Origin: Croceibacterium aestuarii
GTDB taxonomy: Bacteria; Pseudomonadota; Alphaproteobacteria; Sphingomonadales; Sphingomonadaceae
DNA: 64,000 nt
Assembly: GCF_030657335.1 (NCBI RefSeq)
Contig: NZ_CP131039.1
Span: 868,001-932,000 of the forward strand
Direction of reading: 5' to 3'
Of this stretch, positions 31,710 to 39,527 are shown one piece after another; position 1 is the stretch's first letter; every line of letters begins with the position of its first letter. The position numbers and the translations under genes were made by a program. The notes beneath the pieces were generated by a model. The model was not told where the DNA came from and did no database searches. It worked only from the letters and a program-made list of their open reading frames with translations.

Positions 31710-33497
31710 ATGGCCGACAGCGTCGAAAGTCTTGACCGGGCAAGGGATGCCCTGCGCGCCGTCTTCGGCTTCGAGCACTTTCGCGGGGTCCAGGACGACG
31801 TCGTCGGGCGCGTCCTGGCGGGCAAACCGACGCTGGCGATCATGCCTACGGGAGCGGGCAAGTCGCTGACCTACCAGCTGCCGGCAACGATCCTGCCGGG
31901 CACCTGCGTGGTGATCTCCCCGCTCATCGCGCTGATGCACGACCAGCTGCGTGCGGCGCGCGCCAACGGCATCGCCGCGGCGACCTTGACCAGCGCCGAC
32001 GCCGACTGGCGCGAGACGCAGGACGCCTTTCGCGCCGGCAAGCTCGATCTGCTCTACATCGCGCCCGAGCGGGCCAGCCAGCCGGCTTTCCGCGATCTGC
32101 TGTCGTCCGCGCCTTTGTGCCTGTTCGCCATCGACGAGGCGCATTGCGTTTCCGAATGGGGCCACGATTTCCGCCCCGACTACCGCCAGCTGCGTCCGCT
32201 GCTCGATTCCTTTCCCGAGGTGCCGCGGCTGGCGCTGACCGCGACCGCCGATCACCGCACCAGAGCCGACGTGCTCGAGCAGCTCGGCATCCCGGCCGAG
32301 GGGCTGATCGTCGCCGGGTTCGACCGGCCCAACATCCGCTACGCGATTCGCCCGCGGCAGTCGCTGGCGAGCCAGTTGGCGAACCTGATGCGCAGCGAGC
32401 CGGGGCCGGGCATCGTCTACGCCCCGACCCGGGCCAAGGTCGAGAAACTTGCCGAGCAACTGGCGGCGGCGACCGGGCGCACGGTGCTGCCGTACCATGC
32501 CGGGCTCGACCCGCAGGAGCGCGCCGGCAACCAGGCGGCCTTCGTGGCCAGCGAGGACACGGTGATCGTCGCAACGATCGCTTTCGGCATGGGCATCGAC
32601 AAGCCCGACGTGCGCTTCGTCGCCCACGCCGGGATCCCCAAGTCGATCGAGGCCTATTACCAGGAGACCGGCCGCGCCGGTCGCGACGGCGATCCGGCGC
32701 AGGCGGTGATGTTCTGGGCTGCGGGAGATTTCGCCCAGGCCCGCCAGCGTCTCGGCGAGGTGGACGAGACCCGCCAGCAGGGCGAGCGCGCCCGGCTCGA
32801 TGCGCTGGCGGCGCTGGTCGAAACCCCCGGGTGTCGCCGCGCGATCCTGCTGCGCCACTTCGGCGAGAACCCGCCCGGAACCTGCGGCAACTGCGACAAC
32901 TGCCTCGAAGCGCCCGAGGTCATCGACGCCACCGAGATCGCCCGCAAGCTGCTCAGCGCGGTCTACCGCACCGGACAGAGCTTCGGCTTCGGTCACGTCC
33001 AGAAAGTGCTCACCGGGGCCGACGACGAGCGGGTCGTGCAGCGCGGGCACGACCGCTTGAGCGTGTTCGGCATCGTCGGCGAGGACGAGGCGCGGCTGCT
33101 GCAGCCGGTCAGCCGGGCGCTGCAGGCGCGCGGCAGCCTGGTCGCGACCGAGCACGGCGGGCTCATGCTGGGAGGCGATGCACGCGCGATCCTCAAGGGC
33201 GACCGGACGCTCTCGATCGTCCGCCCGCAAAAGCCCGAACGGGGGAGCCGGCGAGCCCGCAATCAGGCCGCCAACCCGGTGGGGGACCCGCTGTTCGAGG
33301 CGCTGCGCGAACTGCGCCGCAAGCTCGCCGCCGAGGCGCAGGTGCCGCCCTACGTCATCTTCCACGACGCAACGCTGCGCGAGATGGCGGCGGTGCGCCC
33401 GGCAAGCCTAGCCGAACTGGGCGCGGTCTCGGGCGTAGGGGCCAAGAAGCTCGAGGCCTATGGCGATGCCTTTCTCGCGGTGCTGCGCCGACACTAG
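31710..33497 (+). CDS. recQ: ATP-dependent DNA helicase RecQ
   Basis: 595 aa superfamily 2 helicase that unwinds DNA in recombination and fork repair. Motif I is PTGAGKS, motif II is DEAHCVSEWGHDFRPDY, motif V is ATIAFGMGIDKPDVRFV and motif VI is QETGRAGRDG. The zinc cluster is CRRAILLRHF followed by CGNCDNC. A winged-helix RQC domain and a C-terminal HRDC domain (DPLFEALRELRRKLAAEAQVPPYVIFHD in parts) complete it. The ATG at 31710 has AGGA 7 bp upstream; an upstream in-frame extension lacks conservation. Divergent from a small lipoprotein gene. Confidence 0.95.
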   Translation: MADSVESLDRARDALRAVFGFEHFRGVQDDVVGRVLAGKPTLAIMPTGAGKSLTYQLPATILPGTCVVISPLIALMHDQLRAARANGIAAATLTSADADWRETQDAFRAGKLDLLYIAPERASQPAFRDLLSSAPLCLFAIDEAHCVSEWGHDFRPDYRQLRPLLDSFPEVPRLALTATADHRTRADVLEQLGIPAEGLIVAGFDRPNIRYAIRPRQSLASQLANLMRSEPGPGIVYAPTRAKVEKLAEQLAAATGRTVLPYHAGLDPQERAGNQAAFVASEDTVIVATIAFGMGIDKPDVRFVAHAGIPKSIEAYYQETGRAGRDGDPAQAVMFWAAGDFAQARQRLGEVDETRQQGERARLDALAALVETPGCRRAILLRHFGENPPGTCGNCDNCLEAPEVIDATEIARKLLSAVYRTGQSFGFGHVQKVLTGADDERVVQRGHDRLSVFGIVGEDEARLLQPVSRALQARGSLVATEHGGLMLGGDARAILKGDRTLSIVRPQKPERGSRRARNQAANPVGDPLFEALRELRRKLAAEAQVPPYVIFHDATLREMAAVRPASLAELGAVSGVGAKKLEAYGDAFLAVLRRH

Positions 33498-33808
33498 CGA
33501 GCCGACCGGCAGGCCAGCTCTGTCCGTTCAGATTCGGTTGCCATTTCCTGACGATGCAGGTTGACACAAATTACACCCTGTAACCCGGGCAATTTCGGTT
33601 CAAGCACTTGAATCACAACGTAAAAAACTGCGCCCGAGCAGGGTGACAGACTCGCGGGGGCGATCGAAAAAGTCTGCGGGAGCGAGGCAACGATGGCAAA
33701 GAGCGATCCGAACCGTTGCACAGCAACCTGCCTGTAGGAAAGCCGATTCCGCTTGAACTCCGTCGAAGGTGATATAAATATGATATCATCTTTAAAAGGA
33801 GATTCGTC
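33498..33808. other. intergenic region with several palindromes, promoter of the SPFH operon
   Basis: About 310 bp without a coding region, noticeably richer in A+T than its surroundings. It holds TTACA-CCC-TGTAA (33571-33583, perfect arms), TTCAAG-CA-CTTGAA (33599-33612, perfect arms) and a TTGACA at 33561 that could be a -35 element without a clear -10. The TGATAT...ATATCA element near the SPFH start is listed separately. Confidence 0.6.
33770..33788. promoter_or_regulatory. TGATAT-N7-ATATCA palindrome ahead of the SPFH gene, candidate operator
   Basis: A 19-bp inverted repeat with perfect 6-bp arms, ending 20 bp before the GTG of the SPFH gene and 5 bp before its ribosome site. The operon encodes an Arc/MetJ-type ribbon-helix-helix protein, a class that binds short palindromes, so self-regulation is plausible. 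The link is inferred from position only. Confidence 0.55.
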
Positions 33809-34726
33809 GTGACTAACGAAAGCAGGGGCATGACCAAGAGCCACGAAAGCGCGGCCAGCACCTTCAGCGGCTACATCATGCTGCTCGTTTTGCTGGCAGC
33901 CGTCTTGCTGGCCTGGTTCCTGATCCGGAACATGGTGCCGGGCGAGTACGCCGCCAAGGCGGCCAAGCTGGCCTTCGGGGGCACCATCCTGGCCTCGATC
34001 GGGGTCGTCGGGCTGGTGCTGGCGGGCTTCTACATGATCCAGCCCAACCAGGCCGCGGTGATCACGCTGTTCGGTTCCTACAAGGGCACCGACCGCACCC
34101 AGGGCCTGCGCTGGATCTGGCCGTGGATGGGCAAGAAGAAGGTGTCCGTGCGCGCGCACAACATCCACTCCGAGCGGATCAAGATCAACGACCTGCGCGG
34201 CAATCCGATCGATGTCGCCTGCAACGTGGTGTGGCGCGTGGCCGACACCGCGCAGGCGGTGTTCGACGTCGACGACTACCGCGAGTTCGTGAATATCCAG
34301 ATCGAGGCGGGCCTGCGTACCGTCGGCGCCCGCCATCCCTACGACGACATGAGCGAGGACGACCAGACCACGCTGCGCGGCAGTGCCGACGTGATCAACG
34401 CCGAGCTCAGGGCCGAGCTCAACGAGCGGCTTCACGTCGCCGGCCTCGAGGTCGACGAGGCCGGGCTGACCCATCTCGCCTACGCCTCCGAAATCGCCGG
34501 CGCCATGCTTCGCCGCCAGCAGGCCGAAGCGGTCATCGCCGCACGCGCCAAGCTGGTCATGGGCGCGGTCTCGATGGTGCAGATGGCGCTCGACAAACTC
34601 AGCGAGGAGGACATCGTCCATCTCGACGACGAACGCCGTGCGGCGATGGTTTCCAACCTGATGGTCGTCCTGTGCGGCGAGCGCGACGTGAACCCGGTGG
34701 TCAACGCGGGCTCGCTCTACACCTGA
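33809..34726 (+). CDS. SPFH (stomatin/prohibitin/flotillin) domain protein
   Basis: 305 aa. Two hydrophobic segments lie near the N-terminus ([18 protein letters not shown] and [22 protein letters not shown]), followed by a band-7/SPFH domain. That domain starts [28 protein letters not shown] and continues through [24 protein letters not shown], with a helical C-terminal region ([25 protein letters not shown]). Such proteins form membrane-associated rings that organise membrane domains. GTG start at 33809 with AAAAGGAG 7 bp upstream is much better supported than the ATG 21 bases inside. It heads a three-gene operon with an Arc-like regulator and a 47-residue membrane protein. Confidence 0.88.
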   Translation: MTNESRGMTKSHESAASTFSGYIMLLVLLAAVLLAWFLIRNMVPGEYAAKAAKLAFGGTILASIGVVGLVLAGFYMIQPNQAAVITLFGSYKGTDRTQGLRWIWPWMGKKKVSVRAHNIHSERIKINDLRGNPIDVACNVVWRVADTAQAVFDVDDYREFVNIQIEAGLRTVGARHPYDDMSEDDQTTLRGSADVINAELRAELNERLHVAGLEVDEAGLTHLAYASEIAGAMLRRQQAEAVIAARAKLVMGAVSMVQMALDKLSEEDIVHLDDERRAAMVSNLMVVLCGERDVNPVVNAGSLYT

Positions 34727-34736
34727 GGACGAGGGA

Positions 34737-34940
34737 GTGCCGCGCGAAAAGAAGGCCTTTGCCCTGCGGCTCGATCCCGCGCTCCACGCGGCGATCGAGC
34801 GGCTGGCGGCGCAGGACTTCCGCTCGGTCAACGCCGAACTGGAGGTCCTGCTGCGCGAGGCGCTCGAACGCCGCGGCGTGAAGGTCCCGCGCCCCGATCC
34901 GCCGCGGCGCGGCCGCCCGCCCAAGTCAGAGGAGGAATAA
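34737..34940 (+). CDS. Arc-type ribbon-helix-helix DNA-binding protein
   Basis: 67 aa. The first half, KKAFALRLDPALHAAIERLAAQDFRSVNAELEVLLREAL, is a ribbon-helix-helix fold. A beta strand (FALRLD) would contact the DNA groove and two helices would dimerise. The C-terminal tail is rich in Arg, Pro and Lys (VPRPDPPRRGRPPKSEEE). It starts at GTG 10 bp after the SPFH stop. Arc-like proteins repress transcription by binding short palindromes; the TGATAT...ATATCA element before the operon is a natural target. No toxin gene adjoins it, so it is not an evident antitoxin. Confidence 0.82.
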   Translation: MPREKKAFALRLDPALHAAIERLAAQDFRSVNAELEVLLREALERRGVKVPRPDPPRRGRPPKSEEE

Positions 34941-34944
34941 ACCG

Positions 34945-35088
34945 ATGATCGTCGTTCCTGTCACCGCGCGCAAGGCCGGAGCCCAGGCCAGCACGCCGGC
35001 CGAAATCGGCCAGCCGCACCTGGTCTTGGCCATCATTTCCGGCATCCTGCTGCTCGCCGGGCTGGGCCTGCTGGCGGCGGCGCTGTGA
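34945..35088 (+). CDS. 47-residue single-span membrane protein of the SPFH operon
   Basis: ATG at 34945 is preceded by GGAGG about 9 bp away and only 4 bp after the Arc-like gene. The product has a short hydrophilic N-terminus (MIVVPVTARKAGAQASTPAEIGQPH) and one membrane span (LVLAIISGILLLAGLGLLAAAL). It is too small for most gene finders but has good start signals and a fitting context. It may interact with the SPFH protein in the membrane, which is inference. Confidence 0.6.
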   Translation: MIVVPVTARKAGAQASTPAEIGQPHLVLAIISGILLLAGLGLLAAAL

Positions 35089-35115
35089 CGTGCCGACGCC
35101 CGACCGCTTAGCGAT

Positions 35116-35139
35116 GCGTTAACCCTCCTGGCTTAACGC
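35116..35139. promoter_or_regulatory. inverted repeat GCGTTAA-N10-TTAACGC ahead of the beta-helix gene
   Basis: Perfect 7-bp arms lie immediately before the start codon at 35146, where a repressor would block transcription or translation. The spacing (TTAA-N10-TTAA) does not fit the CtrA consensus (N7). Binding protein unknown. Confidence 0.4.
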
Positions 35140-35145
35140 GGGCGC

Positions 35146-36129
35146 ATGGAAATTTGCGCCAAGCCCCCGCTCCACCGGCCGTCGTTGCTGCTGTTTGGTG
35201 CGGTTGCCGCGCTGGCGGTCGCGGCGATCCCGCTGAGTGCGCTGTTCGCGCAGGCCGGCCCCGCCCCCTTCACGGTCGTCGAAACCGGCCGAGGCTTCGC
35301 GCGGTTGCAGGACGCGGTGGACGCGATCGGCAACGGCAAGGGCTCGATCGCCATCGCGCCGGGCGTCGTCCGGCAGTGTGCGGTGCAGACCGGCGGCGAG
35401 GTGTCCTATCTCGCGCTCGAACCGGGCAAAACCGTCTTCGACGGCGTTACCTGCGAGGGCAAGGCGGCGCTGGTGCTCCGCGGCCGCTCGGCCCAAGTTT
35501 CCGGCCTGGTGTTCCAGAACATGGCCGTGCCCGACTACAACGGCGCCGGCATCCGGCTCGAATCCGGCAATCTTACCGTCGCCCAGAGCTGGTTCCACGA
35601 CAGCCAGCAGGGCATCCTCACCGGCGCCAATCCGCAAAGCCGCCTGGTCGTCGACCGTTCGACCTTCTCCAGGCTCGGCAACTGCGAGGACTCCTCGGGC
35701 TGCGCCCATTCGATCTACGCCGGTGAAATCGCCCAGGTCCGCGTGACCCGCAGCCGCTTCGAGGAAGGCAGCGGCGGGCATTACCTGAAGAGCCGCGCCG
35801 CCCGGGTCGAAGTCGCCAGCTCGAGCTTCGACGATGCCCGGGGGCACGGCACCAACTACATGATCGACTTGCCCGACGGGGCCACCGGGCAGATCAGCAA
35901 CAACTGGTTCGTGCAGGGCAAGGACAAGGAAAACTGGTCCGCCTTCATCGCCGTTGCCGCCGAAGGGCGCGAGCAGACCAGCGCCGGGCTGTTCATCGTC
36001 GGCAACGACGCGCGTCTCGCCCCCGGCATCTCGCGCAACACCGCCTTCGTCGCCGACTGGTCGGGCGACAAGCTCAACCTCGGCGAAAACGCGCTCGGCC
36101 CGGGCCTCGCCCGCTTCGAAAAGCGCTGA
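35146..36129 (+). CDS. secreted right-handed parallel beta-helix protein
   Basis: 327 aa with an N-terminal hydrophobic segment (LLLFGAVAALAVAAIPLSALFAQA) that acts as a signal peptide or anchor. The rest consists of short repeated strands with NG, N and G turns (VSGLVFQNMAVPDYNGAGIRL, LTVAQSWFHDSQQGIL, VRVTRSRFEEGSGGHYLKS, VEVASSSFDDARGHGTNYMI), the PbH1 pattern of pectate-lyase-like helices. No catalytic residues of a known lyase or hydrolase are obvious, so it may bind or modify a polysaccharide. The gene is preceded by an inverted repeat and is not clearly in an operon. Confidence 0.75.
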   Translation: MEICAKPPLHRPSLLLFGAVAALAVAAIPLSALFAQAGPAPFTVVETGRGFARLQDAVDAIGNGKGSIAIAPGVVRQCAVQTGGEVSYLALEPGKTVFDGVTCEGKAALVLRGRSAQVSGLVFQNMAVPDYNGAGIRLESGNLTVAQSWFHDSQQGILTGANPQSRLVVDRSTFSRLGNCEDSSGCAHSIYAGEIAQVRVTRSRFEEGSGGHYLKSRAARVEVASSSFDDARGHGTNYMIDLPDGATGQISNNWFVQGKDKENWSAFIAVAAEGREQTSAGLFIVGNDARLAPGISRNTAFVADWSGDKLNLGENALGPGLARFEKR

Positions 36130-36178
36130 GGGGAACCCCTGCCCGGTGCCGCCGGTTTATCCGGAAAGGAGGCACCAG

Positions 36179-36442
36179 ATGGCAGGCGGTTGGACGCGCG
36201 ACGGCGCGGTTCAGGACCAGATCGACGACACCGTGAACGACGCGGTTTCCGCCGCCCGCTCGCGCATGCCGAAGGGCGAAAGCGCCACCCATTGCGACTT
36301 GTGCGGCGAACCGATTCCCGAGGGCCGGCGGGAAGCCGTCCCCGGCGTGCGAACCTGCGTCGAGTGCCAGTCTGGCCGCGACCGGACGGTAGTCCATTCG
36401 ACCATCAACCGGCGCGGGAGCAAGGACAGCCAGCTGCGCTAG
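36179..36442 (+). CDS. DksA/TraR-family C4 zinc-finger protein (YbiI-like)
   Basis: 87 aa. The zinc site is CDLCGEPIPEGRREAVPGVRTCVECQ, four Cys in the DksA/TraR arrangement. The N-terminal part is a short helix without the long coiled coil of true DksA, so it resembles the small YbiI-type members that may bind RNA polymerase's secondary channel. ATG at 36179 has the strong ribosome site AAAGGAGG 7 bp upstream; the frame is open further upstream but the site fixes the start. Its TAG overlaps the convergent ribA stop in the four bases CTAG. Confidence 0.88.
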   Translation: MAGGWTRDGAVQDQIDDTVNDAVSAARSRMPKGESATHCDLCGEPIPEGRREAVPGVRTCVECQSGRDRTVVHSTINRRGSKDSQLR

Positions 36443-37515
36443 GGCAGCAGGTGCCCCGCCGCATCGCGCTTGGTCGCGAGGTAGCGTTCGTTGTGCGGGT
36501 TGGTCGGCAAGGCATGCGGCACGCGCTCGGCCACTTCGACACCGCTGGCCTCCAGCGCGGCAACCTTGGCCGGGTTGTTGGTCATCAGCCTGATCGAGGA
36601 AATGCCGAGCAGGTCGAGCATGCGCGCGGCGACCGGAAAATCGCGCGCCTCCTCGGGCAAGCCGAGCCGGCGGTTGGCCTCGAGCGTGTCGAACCCCTGG
36701 TCCTGCAGGCGATAGGCGCGCAGCTTGTTGACGAGGCCGATGCCGCGCCCTTCCTGGCGCAGGTAGAGCAGCACGCCCCAGCCGCCGTCCGCCGCCTCGG
36801 CCGCCATCGCCGCCAGTGCCGCGTCGAGCTGCGGCCCGCAATCGCACTTGAGGCTGCCGAAGACGTCGCCGGTCAGGCATTCGGAGTGCAAGCGGACCAG
36901 CGGCAGGCGCTCGGCGCTGCGATTGCCGATGACCAGGGCGACGTGCTCGCGCATGTCGTCGGCGCTGCGGAACACGAAGATCTCGCTGTCCTCGCTGGCA
37001 AGGGCGGGCAAGCGGGCGCGGGTGGCGATGGTCAGCCGCGAGGTATCGCGCCAGGCGGCGAGGTCTTCCACAGCCACTGCGACCGCCGGTTCGGCGGGCG
37101 TGGGCGCGACGAGGAACGCGGGCAGGATCCCGGCGAGCAGCGCCAGTTCCATCGCCGCTTCGGCCTCGGCGCGCCAGCGCAGCGAGTCGGCGCGAAATGG
37201 GCCCTTGAGCGGCGCTTCGAGATCCATCGCCGGATCGGCGATCGGGCGCGCGGCGGCAAGGTCGATCGGTTCGGCCGCGCGGATCAGCACTGGGGCGTGC
37301 GGATCGGCCGCCTCGCGCTGGTTGGTGAGCTTGAGCGTCGCGGCGCGCGCCGCAGAAATCAGCGCCAGATGCGACTGCGCCGCAGTGCCGAGTGCGGTCT
37401 CGACCGGCAACAGGATCGGCCCCGCGCCGACCTGTAGCGGCCAGCCGTGGCGCAGCGCATCGATCGCCTGCGCCGCGCGGCGCGATGGCGCCAGGGAAGG
37501 CGGGGCCTCGCTCAG
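36439..37515 (-). CDS. ribA: GTP cyclohydrolase II with N-terminal extension, apparent CTG start
   Basis: Opens the GTP ring in the first step of riboflavin synthesis. The C-terminal ~200 residues have the zinc site CLTGDVFGSLKCDCGPQ, the catalytic RQEGRGIGL and the Arg/Tyr region ANRRLGLPEEARDF. The N-terminal ~160 residues (AIDALRHGWPLQV, then AARAATLKLTNQREA) form an extra domain that resembles a degenerate DHBP synthase, so the enzyme is not obviously bifunctional. No ATG, GTG or TTG lies between the xthA stop and the conserved start of the protein. A CTG at 37515-37513 overlaps the xthA TGA and has GGAG 8 bp ahead. It is co-transcribed with xthA. Confidence 0.85.
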   Translation of the reverse strand: MSEAPPSLAPSRRAAQAIDALRHGWPLQVGAGPILLPVETALGTAAQSHLALISAARAATLKLTNQREAADPHAPVLIRAAEPIDLAAARPIADPAMDLEAPLKGPFRADSLRWRAEAEAAMELALLAGILPAFLVAPTPAEPAVAVAVEDLAAWRDTSRLTIATRARLPALASEDSEIFVFRSADDMREHVALVIGNRSAERLPLVRLHSECLTGDVFGSLKCDCGPQLDAALAAMAAEAADGGWGVLLYLRQEGRGIGLVNKLRAYRLQDQGFDTLEANRRLGLPEEARDFPVAARMLDLLGISSIRLMTNNPAKVAALEASGVEVAERVPHALPTNPHNERYLATKRDAAGHLLP

Positions 37516-38303
37516 AGGTCGAGCTCCGTGACGATCGGCACGTGGTCGCTCGGCTGCTCCCACTTGCGCGTCTCCTCGACGAAGCGGTAACCCGTGGCCT
37601 GCTTCGCGAGGTCGGGGCTGGCCCAGATGTGGTCGAGCCGCCGCCCCTGGTCCTTCTGCCGCCAATAGCTGCGGTACGACCACCACGAATAGTTGCGGTC
37701 CGGCGCCGGGATGAAGGCGCGGCCGATATCGACCCATTCGTGCGCGCCCTGCAGCAGGCCAAGCGTTTCGACCTCGAGCGGCGTGTGGCTGACGACCTTG
37801 AGCAGCGCCTTGTGGTCGTAGACGTCGCATTCGAGCGGGGCGACGTTGAAGTCCCCGACCAGCAGCGTCGGGCGGTCGATCGCCTCGGCCCAGCGGGTCA
37901 TCCGCGCGAGAAAATCGAGCTTCTGGCCGAATTTGGGATTCACCTCGCGGTCGGCGACGTCGCCGCCCGCCGGGATGTAGACGTTCTCGATCACCAGCCC
38001 TGCGCCGGCGCCGTGCAGCTCGACACCGACGTGGCGCGCCTCGCCGTTGTCCTGCCAGTCGTGGCGCGAAATCTCGGTGAAGGGGACTTTGCTCACCGTG
38101 GCGACGCCGTGATAGCCCTTCTGCCCGTGGATCGCCTGGTGGACGTAGCCGAGATCGGCGAGCGCCTGCGCCGGGAACTGGTGTTCCTGGCACTTGATCT
38201 CCTGCAGGCACAGCACGTCGGGCCGCTCCGCCTCGGCGAACCTGACGACCTGGTCGATCCGCAGGCGGACCGAGTTGATGTTCCAGCTGGCAATCGAGAT
38301 CAT
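37512..38303 (-). CDS. xthA: exodeoxyribonuclease III
   Basis: 263 aa exonuclease/AP endonuclease of base-excision repair. Motifs: SIASWNINSVRLR at the N-terminus, LCLQEIKCQE with the metal-binding Glu, YIPAGGD, LLVGDFNVAP with the catalytic Asp and Asn, RLDHIWAS, and a C-terminal SDHVPIV with the catalytic Asp-His pair. ATG at 38303 precedes the first conserved residues directly; sequence upstream in frame is not conserved-looking. Its last codons overlap the ribA start. The promoter must lie in 38304-38580. Confidence 0.95.
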   Translation of the reverse strand: MISIASWNINSVRLRIDQVVRFAEAERPDVLCLQEIKCQEHQFPAQALADLGYVHQAIHGQKGYHGVATVSKVPFTEISRHDWQDNGEARHVGVELHGAGAGLVIENVYIPAGGDVADREVNPKFGQKLDFLARMTRWAEAIDRPTLLVGDFNVAPLECDVYDHKALLKVVSHTPLEVETLGLLQGAHEWVDIGRAFIPAPDRNYSWWSYRSYWRQKDQGRRLDHIWASPDLAKQATGYRFVEETRKWEQPSDHVPIVTELDL

Positions 38304-38587
38304 GGCGTGGGGATTAGGGAGCGCGAGGCTGCGCGGCAAGGCGCGAAGGCTCTCGTTTTGCGCACCCGCCTCCGCGGGCGCATCCTCGGGGCTGTTCCCT
38401 CCGTCCTGCGGACTGCGGGGCACCTGCGGGCGGCCGTTCGGCATTGCGGTTCGCTGGTCGCGAAGCGGACTAGCTCTCTACCTGACAGAAAAGCGCTGGA
38501 ACGGGTTGTGACCAGCAGCCCGCTAGAGCGAACGCGCGCCCGCAGCGGGCCCGGGCCCCGGACTTGTCCGGAACTCCAAGAAAGAAA
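38304..38587. other. non-coding region upstream of xthA
   Basis: About 280 bp without a credible gene on either strand. It should contain the xthA-ribA promoter. Short inverted repeats are present (for example CCGGA-CTTG-TCCGG near 38558-38571) but no recognised regulatory site or RNA gene. Confidence 0.5.
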
Positions 38588-38620
38588 AACCCCCACCGCG
38601 GGGGCATTGCGGTGGGGGTT
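38581..38620 (-). terminator. strong intrinsic terminator (minus strand)
   Basis: Perfect 12-bp arms, AACCCCCACCGC at 38588-38599 and GCGGTGGGGGTT at 38609-38620, with a 9-base loop. On the minus strand the hairpin is followed by TTTTTCTTT. It terminates transcription coming from lolA or from a separate RNA gene starting downstream of lolA. Confidence 0.88.
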
Positions 38621-38794
38621 CGTCTTGAGCGTTCGTCACGCTGTCACAAGCCGGCGTATGCGAGGCTGGGGCAACAGGGGGGAAACCCGCCTCCGCCGAC
38701 TTGCTGAAGCCAAGCTACTCCCGGTCGGCTTGCTGCGCCATGAATGGCCTCATGCAATTCATCGCAGGCCGGGAGCAAATGACCGGCGAGCCGT
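38621..38794 (-). ncRNA. candidate small RNA or long 3' untranslated region of lolA
   Basis: About 175 bp without a reading frame of merit separates the lolA stop from the strong terminator. On the minus strand it can fold locally, for example GCCGAC paired with GTCGGC. It lacks the conserved SRP-RNA tetraloop region, and I could not match it to tmRNA or RNase P RNA. It could be an independent small RNA or simply the lolA 3' end. Confidence 0.3.
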
Positions 38795-39463
38795 TCAGCC
38801 GGGGCGACGAGACGAGCGGCGCGGGTCGCGGAACTTGAACGCCGAATCCGGCACCGCGATGCCGTAGCGCTGGTTCGACAGGCGCACGGTGGTGCGCTGG
38901 TTCTGCGCGTCGAGCTGTACCCAGCTGACGAGCTCCAGCCCGCCGGGGGCAGCGGCGTCCTTGACCATGATCGCGGTGAAGGTGCCGAACTCGGGCTTCT
39001 TGGGATCCCTCACCTCGATGCTGAGCACGTCGGGATTGCCGCTGGGAATCAGCCGCCCGTATTTCTTCACGTCGCGGCCCGGATCGAGCAGCGCGCCGAG
39101 CGGTGAATTCTTGATCGGATAGGGCTGCACCTGGTTCACCTCGTAGTCGATGAACGTGAGCCGCTTGCCGTCGGAGACGACGAGCATGTTGGCGCCCTTG
39201 TCGTATTCGAAACGCAGCTTGCCCGGACGCTTGAGCGTGAGCTCGCCGCGCAGGGTATGGCCCGCGCGATCGGTCTGGGTGAAATCGGCCTTCATGGTGT
39301 CGATCGCGCGCAGCGCTGCGACGGCGCGGTCGAGCTGGTCCGAATCGGCCGCCGCCGCCGGAATCGCCGGGGCGACGAGTGCGGTGACGGGCAAGGCAAG
39401 GGCCAGCGCGCCGGCCATGGCGGCGCGCAGCGGATTGCGAGTAAGCGAGGTCAAGTCTGTCAT
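38795..39463 (-). CDS. lolA: outer-membrane lipoprotein carrier protein LolA family
   Basis: 222 aa. A signal peptide-like N-terminus ([27 protein letters not shown]) leads into a LolA domain: AVAALRAIDTMKADFTQTDRAGHTLRGELTLKRPGKLRFEYDKGANMLVVSDGKRLTFIDYEVNQV in consecutive strands. LolA ferries lipoproteins across the periplasm from LolCDE to LolB. The Arg-rich C-terminus (RDPRRSSRRPG) is unusual but short. A strong terminator follows 175 bp downstream. The small lipoproteins elsewhere in the window would be clients of this pathway. Confidence 0.86.
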   Translation of the reverse strand: MTDLTSLTRNPLRAAMAGALALALPVTALVAPAIPAAAADSDQLDRAVAALRAIDTMKADFTQTDRAGHTLRGELTLKRPGKLRFEYDKGANMLVVSDGKRLTFIDYEVNQVQPYPIKNSPLGALLDPGRDVKKYGRLIPSGNPDVLSIEVRDPKKPEFGTFTAIMVKDAAAPGGLELVSWVQLDAQNQRTTVRLSNQRYGIAVPDSAFKFRDPRRSSRRPG

Positions 39464-39527
39464 GCTCCCAAAGCTAGGTTCGGAGCATTGAACCGGTTGT
39501 GAACCTTTGCGGTTCCCACCGTTCAGC

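Noticed and set aside
34737..34940. Antitoxin of a toxin-antitoxin pair
   Set aside because: The ribbon-helix-helix protein has no toxin-like neighbour; the adjacent genes are SPFH and a one-span membrane protein.
35119..35136. CtrA-binding site (TTAA-N7-TTAA) before the beta-helix gene
   Set aside because: The spacing between the TTAA half-sites is 10, not 7; it is better described as a simple inverted repeat.
38621..38794. SRP RNA, tmRNA or other known structural RNA
   Set aside because: None of the conserved sequence blocks of these RNAs could be found; kept only as an unassigned small RNA candidate.
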